From NCBI GenBank assembly GCA_034435395.1, contig DAOTXK010000104.1:1-32534 (forward strand): a stretch of 32,534 nt of DNA, written 5' to 3'. Of this stretch, positions 1-7,034 are shown one piece after another. The notes under the pieces were generated by a model. It did no database searches. It had not been told where the DNA came from and worked only from the letters and a program-made list of their open reading frames with translations. Position 1 is the stretch's first letter. Every line of letters begins with the position of its first letter. Origin of the DNA: DAOTXK01 sp034435395. Its GTDB lineage: Bacteria; Chloroflexota; Anaerolineae; Aggregatilineales; Ch27. A program made the position numbers and the translations under genes.

Positions 1-115
1 CGGCCAGGATGCCATGCTGGCTATCCGCAACTTCGGCGAGAAGTCGCTGTTTGAGTTGAAGGAAAAACTCAAGGAGAAGGGCTACCCGGTTGAGGATGGC
101 GAAGGAACATCCTGA
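1..115 (+). CDS. rpoA: RNA polymerase alpha subunit, C-terminal end (partial)
   Basis: Reading frame 2 is open from the window edge and gives 37 residues ending at TGA 113-115. The visible part contains the sequence AIRNFGEKSLFELKEKL, which is the helix-hairpin-helix end of the alpha C-terminal domain, the part that contacts UP-element DNA and activators. The identity is supported by the next gene, rplQ, which follows rpoA in most bacteria. Only the last fraction of the protein is present; the rest lies upstream of the window. Confidence 0.9.
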   Translation, partial: GQDAMLAIRNFGEKSLFELKEKLKEKGYPVEDGEGTS

Positions 116-138
116 CCTCATCAAAGTAGAGTGACATT

Positions 139-531
139 ATGCGACACCGTGTAGCAGGCAAAAAGCTCAACCGCAGCATGGGCCACCGCAACGCCCTGCG
201 GCGCAACCTGATCAACCAGCTCTTCCGCCATGAGCGGATCAAAACCACCCGCGCCAAGGCCGAGGCCATCCGCGGCGAGGCCGAGAAGCTGATCACGCTG
301 GCCAAGCGCGGCCTGGCCCACGAAGACCCGGCCCGCGCCGTCCATGCGCGCCGCCTGGCTCTGGCCCGCCTTAATAACCGCGACTCGGTCGGCAAGCTCT
401 TCAACGAGCTGGCCCCCCGCTACGAGGACCGCCCCGGCGGGTACACCCGGCTGTTTAAGCTCGGCCCCCGTCTGGGCGATAGCGCCGAAATGGTGGTGTT
501 GGAGCTGGTTGACCGGACCGAGGAAGACTGA
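139..531 (+). CDS. rplQ: 50S ribosomal protein L17
   Basis: 130 residues, a normal bL17 length. It starts MRHRVAGKKLNR and has the conserved GHRNALRRNL and RIKTTRAKA segments near residues 15-45, which place it firmly in the bL17 family. It is a structural protein of the large subunit near the exit tunnel. The ATG at 139 is preceded by a purine-rich stretch (GTAGAGTGA). It lies 23 bp after rpoA and 17 bp before truA, so it belongs to the alpha operon. The last residues are acidic (RTEED). No oddities. Confidence 0.97.
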   Translation: MRHRVAGKKLNRSMGHRNALRRNLINQLFRHERIKTTRAKAEAIRGEAEKLITLAKRGLAHEDPARAVHARRLALARLNNRDSVGKLFNELAPRYEDRPGGYTRLFKLGPRLGDSAEMVVLELVDRTEED

Positions 532-548
532 GCGCCGGGGGCCAGGCT

Positions 549-1298
549 GTGTCCGCCGCCGTGCGCCGCTACCGGGCCGTCCTGGCCTATGAGGGGACCG
601 CCTACCACGGCTTCCAGCGCCAGGCGGGCGAAACACCCACCATCCAGGACGCGGTGGAAGCGGCCATCCGGCAGGTGACCGGCCAGCCGGCGACGGTCAT
701 CGGCGCGGGACGGACGGATGCCGGGGTCCACGCCAGCGGGCAGGTCATCGCCTTTGACGTGGCCTGGCGGCACGAGACGGACGACCTGCTGCGGGCGCTC
801 AACGCGCGCTTACCAACCGATATCGCCCTGCAAAGCATCGCGGTGGCGGAGCCGGGATTTCATCCCCGCTTCGATGCCCGGAGCCGGACCTATGTTTACC
901 GGTTCTACGCCCGGCGCATCCGCCACCCGCTGTGGGATCGCTGCCGATGGCGGATCGCCCCGCCGCTGGACCTGACGGTCATGCAGGGGGCGGCGGCCCT
1001 GCTGGTGGGGGAGCACGACTTCGCCACCTTCGGCCAGCCGACGCCGGGCGAGAGCACCGTCCGCCGCGTGTCCGTCTCAGCGGTGATCGACGAAGGCGAT
1101 GATCGTTACGCCTACACCATCACCGCCAACGCCTTCCTGGGGCGGATGGCCCGCAGTATCGTGGGCACGCTGGCCGAAGTGGGGCGCGGCGCGATGAGCC
1201 TGGATGAATTCTCAGCCGCTCTGGCGGCTGCCGACCGGAGCCGCGCAGGTCCCACGGCCCCGCCGCACGGGCTGACGCTGGTCACTGTCGAGTACTGA
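549..1298 (+). CDS. truA: tRNA pseudouridine(38-40) synthase TruA
   Basis: 249 residues, usual length. TruA isomerises uridines 38-40 of the tRNA anticodon arm. The active-site motif GAGRTDAGVHA is present, with the catalytic aspartate at residue 57. The N-terminal YEGTAYHGFQRQ segment and the later FATFGQP and NAFLGRMARSIVGTL segments are also typical. The start is a GTG at 549, 17 bp downstream of the rplQ stop; no better in-frame start lies nearby. The order rplQ-truA-rplM-rpsI is a common bacterial arrangement, so co-transcription with the ribosomal genes is likely. Confidence 0.96.
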   Translation: MSAAVRRYRAVLAYEGTAYHGFQRQAGETPTIQDAVEAAIRQVTGQPATVIGAGRTDAGVHASGQVIAFDVAWRHETDDLLRALNARLPTDIALQSIAVAEPGFHPRFDARSRTYVYRFYARRIRHPLWDRCRWRIAPPLDLTVMQGAAALLVGEHDFATFGQPTPGESTVRRVSVSAVIDEGDDRYAYTITANAFLGRMARSIVGTLAEVGRGAMSLDEFSAALAAADRSRAGPTAPPHGLTLVTVEY

Positions 1299-1343
1299 GG
1301 CGGGCGACGAGACGCCCGGCATCACTGTGGAGTGGCAATAAAC

Positions 1344-1778
1344 ATGCGCATCAAAACCTATGTCACCAAACCTGCCGAGATCGAACGCCGCTGGTGGGTG
1401 GTGGACGCCAAAGGACAGACCCTGGGGCGTCTGGCCTCGAAGATCACCCCCATCCTCAAGGGCAAACACAAGCCCAATTACGCCCCCAACGTGGACATGG
1501 GCGACTTTGTGATCGTCATTAACGCCGCGCACATCCACGTGACCGGCAAAAAACTGGATGACAAGTTTTATTACCGCCATTCGGGCTATCCTGGGGGGCT
1601 GCGCCGCGATTCCCTCCGCCAGATGCTGGCCAAGCACCCGGACCGCGTGATCCAGCTGGCCGTGCGCGGGATGCTGCCCAAAAACGCCCTGGGCCGCAAG
1701 ATGCTCAAAAAGCTGAAGGTCTACGCGGGCGATTCCCATCCGCACCAGGCGCAGCAGCCCATGACGCTCGAACTGTGA
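1344..1778 (+). CDS. rplM: 50S ribosomal protein L13
   Basis: 144 residues from the ATG at 1344; typical uL13. Diagnostic segments are KTYVTKPAEIERRWWVVDA at the start, TLGRLAS, and VRGMLPKNALGR near residues 111-122. A GTG at 1332 would add four residues, but the GGAG at 1329-1332 overlaps it and is correctly spaced for the ATG at 1344. The protein is a large-subunit component and early assembly factor. rpsI follows after 16 bp. Confidence 0.96.
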   Translation: MRIKTYVTKPAEIERRWWVVDAKGQTLGRLASKITPILKGKHKPNYAPNVDMGDFVIVINAAHIHVTGKKLDDKFYYRHSGYPGGLRRDSLRQMLAKHPDRVIQLAVRGMLPKNALGRKMLKKLKVYAGDSHPHQAQQPMTLEL

Positions 1779-1794
1779 GGCACAGGAGTTAAGG

Positions 1795-2190
1795 ATGGCA
1801 ACCCAGTACTACGAAGGCATTGGACGCCGCAAGCGATCGACGGCCCGCGTGCGCATCTACCCCGGCGGCACCGGTAACGTGTTGATCAACGACAAACCCG
1901 CCGAAGAATACCTGCCGCGCGAGGGCGACCTGATCCACGCCCTGTCGCCGCTGACCGTGCTCGGCCAGGAGCGCATCTATAACGTGTCAGTCCACGTGCA
2001 GGGCGGCGGCATCACCGGCCAAGCGGACGCGATTCGCCTGGGCATGGCCCGCGCCCTGGTCAAGCTGGACCCGAATGTGCGCGCCGTGCTGCGCCAGCAC
2101 GACCTGCTGACCCGCGACCCGCGCATCAAAGAGCGCAAGAAGCCCGGCCTCAAGCGCGCCCGCAAGGCCCCCACCTACACCAAGCGGTAA
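1795..2190 (+). CDS. rpsI: 30S ribosomal protein S9
   Basis: 131 residues, typical uS9. It has the N-terminal GIGRRKRSTARVRIYPG segment, the central GGGITGQADAIRLGMARAL and the basic tail ending YTKR, which reaches the decoding centre. A good ribosome binding site (AGGAGTTAAGG) precedes the ATG. It is the last gene of the alpha/ribosomal string here, since a stable hairpin follows 35 bp after the stop codon. Confidence 0.97.
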   Translation: MATQYYEGIGRRKRSTARVRIYPGGTGNVLINDKPAEEYLPREGDLIHALSPLTVLGQERIYNVSVHVQGGGITGQADAIRLGMARALVKLDPNVRAVLRQHDLLTRDPRIKERKKPGLKRARKAPTYTKR

Positions 2191-2224
2191 AGGGCCGGCG
2201 CGCCGACTCAAGCGGCTCAGTGAC

Positions 2225-2270
2225 GGGGCACGTCAAGCGGCTGGCGCCGCCGCGTGCCCCTGCGTCTTGT
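2225..2270 (+). terminator. probable terminator of the ribosomal protein operon
   Basis: Perfect 8-bp stem GGGGCACG (2225-2232) / CGTGCCCC (2253-2260). Its loop contains a second 5-bp stem, GCGGC (2237-2241) / GCCGC (2246-2250). A moderately T-rich tail (TGCGTCTTGTT) follows. The position just after rpsI fits intrinsic termination, although the T-tract is imperfect. Confidence 0.55.
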
Positions 2271-2273
2271 TGC

Positions 2274-2282
2274 TGGTATACT
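2274..2282 (+). promoter_or_regulatory. candidate extended -10 promoter
   Basis: TGGTATACT combines an extended -10 TG with a five-of-six match to TATAAT at 2277-2282. No recognisable -35 is placed correctly. It lies just after the operon terminator and about 80 bp before the TIR-domain gene, so it is a plausible promoter for that gene. Confidence 0.35.
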
Positions 2283-2360
2283 GCTTACACGGCAAACACC
2301 GCGCCGGGCCGCGCGCCCTGGTTGACCCGACCCGCGTGGAATGGTTGAGGAATGCCCTCT

Positions 2361-3011
2361 ATGGCCGATCTTGAGCACCTCCACGACGACGTTCACCGCC
2401 CCGACGACGACCCCCTGGAAGCGTACTGCGTCAAGTGTAAGGCGACCGTCGAGATGGAAGACCCGCAGCCGGTCTGGACGCGCAAGGGCGCGCCCGGCAC
2501 GCGCGGCTTCTGCCCGGTCTGCGGCACGACGGTCTTCCGCATGGGTCGCACGGCTGCCCACCAGGGTCTCAAGCGCCCCCGGGCCGTCCGGGTGGCCGAG
2601 GGCGCGACCGCCCGTCGCCAGGGGCATCCCTCCCGGGCCGTCTCCGCCACCTACGTCAATTACGCCGACGCCGACGCGGTCTTCGCCCATACGCTGGCCG
2701 ACGACCTCAACAACATGGGCGTGCATACCTGGCTGCCCCGCGCCGAAAACGGCGGGATCGCCTGGGCAGGTGGCATCCACCCGGCGCTGGAGGACTGCAC
2801 CCAGATGCTGGTCATCCTCTCGGCGGCGGCGGTTGATGATGGGCGCGTGCAGAAGGCCTGGGCTTACTTCCGCGACAAGCGAAAGAAGATCGTGGTGGCG
2901 CATGCCGCTCCCGTGGCGGTGCCGGACGATCTGCGACGCGCGCCGCGGGTGGACCTCACCGGCGAGTACCGTCCGGCGCTGCGGCAGCTGGTGCAGGCGC
3001 TGGCGGAATAA
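2361..3011 (+). CDS. DUF5679 zinc-ribbon / TIR-like domain fusion protein
   Basis: 216 residues. The start at 2361 is preferred over the ATG at 2352 because GAGGA at 2347-2351 is spaced for it. Residues about 20-60 form a DUF5679-type zinc ribbon with cysteine pairs at C23/C26 and C51/C54. Residues about 95-180 resemble a TIR domain: TYVNYADADAVFAHTLADDL and GVHTWLP match the first two TIR boxes, and the later ILSAAAVDDGRVQKAWAYFRD matches the helix that carries the NADase glutamate in active TIR enzymes. Here the expected glutamate position appears to be alanine (A166). It is therefore likely a binding or signalling module rather than an NAD hydrolase. The partner is unknown. The identification rests on motif recognition alone. 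Confidence 0.65.
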   Translation: MADLEHLHDDVHRPDDDPLEAYCVKCKATVEMEDPQPVWTRKGAPGTRGFCPVCGTTVFRMGRTAAHQGLKRPRAVRVAEGATARRQGHPSRAVSATYVNYADADAVFAHTLADDLNNMGVHTWLPRAENGGIAWAGGIHPALEDCTQMLVILSAAAVDDGRVQKAWAYFRDKRKKIVVAHAAPVAVPDDLRRAPRVDLTGEYRPALRQLVQALAE

Positions 3012-3105
3012 CGCGGCAGGCGGCGTTCCAGAAAACGCCTTGCCAGCACCCCTCAGACGCCTGATTCTCCCCCAGCCCTCCGCGCTATCGAACCAGAGGG
3101 TCGCC

Positions 3106-3732
3106 TTGAACGATGACACGCTCTCTCTCCTGACCCTGCTATCCGGCCCGCTGATGGTCGGCGCGGTGACCGGTGCCTGGCTGGCCGCCGGGCGTTTGTT
3201 CGTCATCCGGCTGGGCGGCGTCCGCCTGCCGGCCTGGATGCCCTGGATCATCGCCCCGCTGGGGGCGCTGGGGGGGCTGGTGATCGTCTCGTCGCAGCTG
3301 ATCGGCGCTATGGCCAGCCTGGCGGCCACGCCCGGCGCGGAGCGGACCTCAGCCGCCGTGATCGCCCTGCTGCTCAGCCCGGCCTGGCTGGGCGGCGCGG
3401 CGCTGGCGGCCCTGGGGGTTGCCCTGCACTACGTCCTGGACGGGTTGTTAAAGCGCCTCCCCCTGGGCGCGATTGTCTTCGAAGGGCTGGCGGAGGGGCT
3501 GCGCGCCGCCTGGGCGACCATCGGCCTGCTGACGCTGTTCTTCGGCCTGCAAACCACCTATCAGGCCGCGTCGGGCCAGTTCGGCCTGACCATCGCCGAC
3601 GTGGCCGCGGGCGGGGGCGCTTACCGGCTGCTCATCAACACCCTGGCGCTGGCGGTGGCGGTCTCCGGCATGATCACGCCGCATCTGATGGAGCGATCCA
3701 CAGCCAGGGCAGCGGCATCCTCGGCTGGGTGA
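3106..3732 (+). CDS. hypothetical integral membrane protein
   Basis: 208 residues from a TTG start at 3106, chosen because AGAGGG lies 5 bp upstream and the hydrophobic protein begins right after it (NDDTLSLLTLLSGPLMVGAV). The open frame extends further upstream, but that part is a shadow of the TIR gene. About five hydrophobic segments are visible (roughly residues 5-28, 42-66, 78-105, 120-150 and 170-195). No motif gives a function. It follows the TIR-domain gene by 94 bp on the same strand and converges on acpS. The family is not recognised. Confidence 0.6.
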   Translation: MNDDTLSLLTLLSGPLMVGAVTGAWLAAGRLFVIRLGGVRLPAWMPWIIAPLGALGGLVIVSSQLIGAMASLAATPGAERTSAAVIALLLSPAWLGGAALAALGVALHYVLDGLLKRLPLGAIVFEGLAEGLRAAWATIGLLTLFFGLQTTYQAASGQFGLTIADVAAGGGAYRLLINTLALAVAVSGMITPHLMERSTARAAASSAG

Positions 3733-3748
3733 ACCGCCCGCCACGCCT

Positions 3749-4111
3749 CTAGCCCATCATCACCACCACCGCCGCGGCCCGGTCGTCCTCGTGCGTCAGG
3801 CTGACCGCCCACTCGGTCAGGCCCAGCGCTTCCGCCAGGGCCGCCGCCTGGCCGTGCAGCCGCAGGATCGGGCGGCGGCGCTCGTCGTGAACGATCTCCA
3901 GGTCCACCCAACGCACCTCGCCGATGCCGCAGCCCAGCGCTTTGGCGGCGGCCTCTTTGGCAGCGATCCGGGCCGCCAGCCGGAGGGAATCACACTCGCA
4001 GATGATGCGCTCCGCTGGCGTGAAAAAACGCGTGTAGAACCGCTCGCCGTGGCGATCCCTGGCGCGTGCGATGCGTTTGATGCTGATCAGGTCGATTCCC
4101 ACCCGCAACAT
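3749..4111 (-). CDS. acpS: holo-[acyl-carrier-protein] synthase
   Basis: 120 residues, typical AcpS size. The enzyme moves 4'-phosphopantetheine from CoA to the serine of acyl carrier protein. Signature segments are VGIDLISIKRI at residues 4-14 (Mg-binding Asp7), RFFTPAE, and RIAAKEAAAKALG around residues 48-60 with the conserved Glu-Ala-x-x-Lys. The C-terminal VSLTHEDDRAAAVVV is also characteristic. It starts 14 bp after the end of the HAD gene, so the two are probably co-transcribed. Confidence 0.93.
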   Translation of the reverse strand: MLRVGIDLISIKRIARARDRHGERFYTRFFTPAERIICECDSLRLAARIAAKEAAAKALGCGIGEVRWVDLEIVHDERRRPILRLHGQAAALAEALGLTEWAVSLTHEDDRAAAVVVMMG

Positions 4112-4125
4112 GCCGCCCTCCGCCT

Positions 4126-4917
4126 TCAGCCGTCGGCCCGGACCGCCGCCCGCTCCAGCGCCGCGACGACGGCAGGCAGCTCGCTGAGGTGGCGGATCAC
4201 GGCGTCCGGCAGCAGCGAGAAAGTCCCATGCTCGCCGTAAAGCTCGCCCTTGAACGGCTCCAGCTGCCCCGGACGCGCCAGCGGCGGCAGGTCGGCCAGC
4301 GCGGGGATGTCCGCCTTAAAGATCGAAAGGTGCCCCAACTGTTTGGGGACGAGCACGTCGTGCCAGTAGTAATCGCCGACGTTGATATACGTCGCGGCGG
4401 GATACTGCCGGTAAATCGACTCGTAAAAGCGCCGGTCGGTTTTGAGGAAGCCGGTCAGGTCCGGCATCAGGAAAGCGTCGAACCGATCGCGCAGGCCCAG
4501 CGCCTCCAGCACCGGGAACTGGTACTTGCTGAGGCCCATGGTGGCCACGACCAGCTTACGCCGTCCGTTAGCCAGCTCCCGCAGCACCGCCCCGGCATCG
4601 TCCAACGGCCAGGCGTGCGGCGGGCCGGGATTCTGCCGGACCAGCGCCGACGCCACCGCCTCCAGCGTCACGCCGTGCCGGGCGGCGACCGCCGCGTTGA
4701 TGTCGTCCCAGTCCATCACCCGCGGCGGATCGTCAGGGAAGGGATGGTCCAGCCGGTGGTGGAACTCGGCCAGGATCGCCTCGCCGAGCGCCTCCGGGGG
4801 CTGGCCGGTCTTGCGCGATAGCTCGTCCAGGACGACCGGCAGGGCGACCGCCTTGTATGGCCCCTGGATGATCGTGCCATCGAGGTCGATAAAGAGGATG
4901 GTGGTGATGTCCGGCAT
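4126..4917 (-). CDS. HAD-superfamily hydrolase
   Basis: 263 residues. HAD motif I is DLDGT at residues 11-15 (nucleophile Asp11, acid/base Asp13). Motif II is the threonine in VVATMG, motif III the lysine in FLKTDRRFY, and motif IV GDYYWHD. A substantial cap domain lies between motifs I and II. This suggests a soluble phosphatase of unknown substrate. Its ATG shares one base with the methyltransferase stop (TGATG), and its ribosome binding site (AAGGA) lies inside the methyltransferase end. The base composition matches the acpS side, not the methyltransferase, so the junction probably marks one edge of an insertion. Confidence 0.8.
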   Translation of the reverse strand: MPDITTILFIDLDGTIIQGPYKAVALPVVLDELSRKTGQPPEALGEAILAEFHHRLDHPFPDDPPRVMDWDDINAAVAARHGVTLEAVASALVRQNPGPPHAWPLDDAGAVLRELANGRRKLVVATMGLSKYQFPVLEALGLRDRFDAFLMPDLTGFLKTDRRFYESIYRQYPAATYINVGDYYWHDVLVPKQLGHLSIFKADIPALADLPPLARPGQLEPFKGELYGEHGTFSLLPDAVIRHLSELPAVVAALERAAVRADG

Positions 4918-5882
4918 CAGGAATCCTTGCCAGCGTGCAAGTTGGTAAACCTTGGCGCACCTGGCAAGGGCAACTGTCTTGGCACCCCTGAGAGCTCAGG
5001 GAATCTGAACTTGGAAGCTTCTAAATACTTCGCTTCTATCTCAAATGCTAACCATCGACGGCCCAGTGTTTCACATACATCGCCAGTGACCACGCTCCCC
5101 GCAAAAGGGTCAACAACCAAATCCCCCGGCTCTGTCAGAAACTTAATGAAGAACTCTGGCAATCCATGGGGAAAACGAGCAGGGTGAGGCTTGATCCCAT
5201 GTTCACGACATGCCTGTAAATAGCTGCTATTGGAGTCCGTATTTGCGAGTTCAATCAGGTTTGGTGGAATCGCCCCACCGTTGTCTTGACTGAAGTTCTC
5301 AGAAATATCGTGTCCTGAAGGTCGCTTCTTGGCGCGATAACCATTCTGCAGAAGAGCCTTCATTGACTCGCTGTACGGTTTAAGGATATTTCGGTTACTG
5401 GCTTTGGGAAAAGGCGTCTTGGATAACCACCAAACTGTATTCACAGCATCTTTAACACGAATACGCCGTACTGTAACCCACTCGGCGGGCGATGGCAATT
5501 TCGCAGGATTGTACCAATAAAATTCTTGACTGAGATGCAAACCAAGTTCTTCTACTAGTGCAACGACCAGTTTAAAGTGATAGAGCGAGCGAGTGGGCTG
5601 CCCTTTGACCCAAGTACCACCAATATCAATCACAATACTACCGTCATCAGCAACAATGCGTTTCATTTGTTCTGCGAATGGCAAAAACCAGTCAACATAC
5701 TCTCTGGCATGAACGTTGCCATACTCTTTTTTGCGCTTCAGAGCAAATGGCGGCGAAGTCATGACCAAATTGACCGCATGATCGGGAATCCGCTGCATCA
5801 ACTTCAGAGAGTCGCCTAAGAACGCGGCTCCCCACTGAGTTTGATAGTAGGGTAACACCCGGAACCAGTTCAATTCAATCAT
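4917..5882 (-). CDS. PvuII-like site-specific DNA (cytosine-N4) methyltransferase
   Basis: 321 residues. Catalytic motif IV TSPPF (residues 42-46) comes before the SAM-binding motif I DPFAGS (258-263), the order of beta-class amino-methyltransferases; the SPPF form is typical of N4-methylcytosine enzymes. From memory, several segments closely match M.PvuII: the RKKEYGN run after motif IV, RIRVKDAVNTVWW, RPSGHDI, NGGAIPPNL and HPARFPHGLPEFFIKFL. The target may therefore be CAGCTG or a related site, but this is inference. It has an AAGGA ribosome binding site, its own strong promoter, and an HNH nuclease gene 55 bp upstream. The region is A+T-richer than its neighbours, a sign of transfer. No controller (C) protein gene is visible. 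Confidence 0.88.
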   Translation of the reverse strand: MIELNWFRVLPYYQTQWGAAFLGDSLKLMQRIPDHAVNLVMTSPPFALKRKKEYGNVHAREYVDWFLPFAEQMKRIVADDGSIVIDIGGTWVKGQPTRSLYHFKLVVALVEELGLHLSQEFYWYNPAKLPSPAEWVTVRRIRVKDAVNTVWWLSKTPFPKASNRNILKPYSESMKALLQNGYRAKKRPSGHDISENFSQDNGGAIPPNLIELANTDSNSSYLQACREHGIKPHPARFPHGLPEFFIKFLTEPGDLVVDPFAGSVVTGDVCETLGRRWLAFEIEAKYLEASKFRFPELSGVPRQLPLPGAPRFTNLHAGKDS

Positions 5883-5912
5883 CTGATATCCTTAGAACTT
5901 ATGTCCTATTCC

Positions 5913-5941
5913 ATTGTATGTAAAGTAATGCACGATGTCAA
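5913..5941 (-). promoter_or_regulatory. near-consensus sigma70 promoter of the methyltransferase gene
   Basis: Read on the minus strand: a perfect TTGACA -35 at 5941-5936, a 17-bp spacer, and a TACAAT -10 at 5918-5913 (five of six). The -35 overlaps the stop codon of the HNH gene (5940-5938). The predicted start near 5906 gives a short leader of about 24 bases before the methyltransferase ATG. Confidence 0.7.
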
Positions 5942-6990
5942 CGAGACTGGCGGTGCTTTTCAAAAGTGCGGCGCAGATTTTCAGGTGATGGATGATGTTT
6001 TTTATCTCTCGGCAACCAAAGAGTTTCTCGCAAAGTGCTGCGTAAGGTCTCCAAACTACCAGCAAGCCCCATCTGGTCATACTTCTCAGTATAATGAGTA
6101 TTAATGTAAATTCTGCCGGTTTCGTCTACTAAAACCAGGCCATTGTCAAACATGCGATGGCAATTCGGGCAGAGCCCAAGGCCGTTATCGTAGGTGTCCG
6201 TGCCTCCTTCAGATACTGGAACAATATGAGCCGCATCCAATACATAATCATATTGAAATCCACATATCGCACACCTATCATAAACACTCTTGATCGCCTG
6301 CGAGAAACGATGATCACGAATATAGCGCTCGACTTCAGCAACAGCTCGCTTGCGCTCTTCTGCCACTAAGAGTGGCAGTTGATCCGGATCAACCCTGGTA
6401 TCAAAAACGCGCCTGACAATGGGAGAAGTGCTCTCTTCGATAGCTTCAGACACGACTGAAAACGTCAAATTGTGGAATTCACGGGCATTGTTAAGATACG
6501 CTGCGATTTCACTGAGATGAAATACCACTACTGTTTCCTCACTTTCGCGCAGGTGGAATGCAATACCCATTCTCAACGCCTGATCGATGGTCTGTTGTTT
6601 CACTTGCAGAGATTTCGAATAAGCATACTCATGGTGCCTTTCGGGATCATAGGCGGCTACCACGTAGCTGTCGGCAGTCGGGTAAAAGCCGAACAGTAAG
6701 GTCTCCGCTCCCTCAGCGAAGCGGAGATAGTTTCGGACGCCTGCTCCACGTTGGTCCCCGTCGAAAATCATCTGGGTGTGCAGTTCACCAGGAGGGCGAT
6801 GATGATCGCTCTCTGGACTAAATTGAGGAGTTATGCGTCGGGCGTGAATGATCAGTCGACGGGAGGTATCATGACCAAAGAACGCTATGTCCAATGGATT
6901 AGGCAACTCCTCAGCTGGTAGAGTCGCCACCCAGCCGGCATCGGCCATTGCCTTGATAAGGGCTTCCGCGAATTCTCTATCAAAGGCCAT
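5938..6990 (-). CDS. HNH endonuclease, putative restriction enzyme
   Basis: 350 residues. The C-terminal part holds an HNH nuclease domain: a zinc-binding CAIC (C240/C243), the catalytic stretch DAAHIVPVSEGG with His255, Asn269 in YDNGLGLC, and CPNCHRMFD (C274, C277, H278). The N-terminal 230 residues are not recognised and could provide DNA recognition or sensing of modified bases. The ATG has a GGAGG ribosome binding site 5 bp upstream. It directly precedes the PvuII-like methyltransferase on the same strand, so a restriction-modification pair is the simplest reading. PvuII itself is not an HNH enzyme, so the nuclease is not its homologue. The composition is A+T-richer than the flanks. Confidence 0.8.
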   Translation of the reverse strand: MAFDREFAEALIKAMADAGWVATLPAEELPNPLDIAFFGHDTSRRLIIHARRITPQFSPESDHHRPPGELHTQMIFDGDQRGAGVRNYLRFAEGAETLLFGFYPTADSYVVAAYDPERHHEYAYSKSLQVKQQTIDQALRMGIAFHLRESEETVVVFHLSEIAAYLNNAREFHNLTFSVVSEAIEESTSPIVRRVFDTRVDPDQLPLLVAEERKRAVAEVERYIRDHRFSQAIKSVYDRCAICGFQYDYVLDAAHIVPVSEGGTDTYDNGLGLCPNCHRMFDNGLVLVDETGRIYINTHYTEKYDQMGLAGSLETLRSTLRETLWLPRDKKHHPSPENLRRTFEKHRQSR

Positions 6991-7034
6991 TGATACCTCC
7001 CACCTGTATCTCAGATCACACGAACGATCAGCGT

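Noticed and set aside
2341..3105. N-terminal extension of the membrane protein frame
   Set aside because: The extension overlaps the zinc-ribbon/TIR gene in another frame and is Arg/Pro/Ser-rich; the TTG at 3106 with AGAGGG marks a better start.
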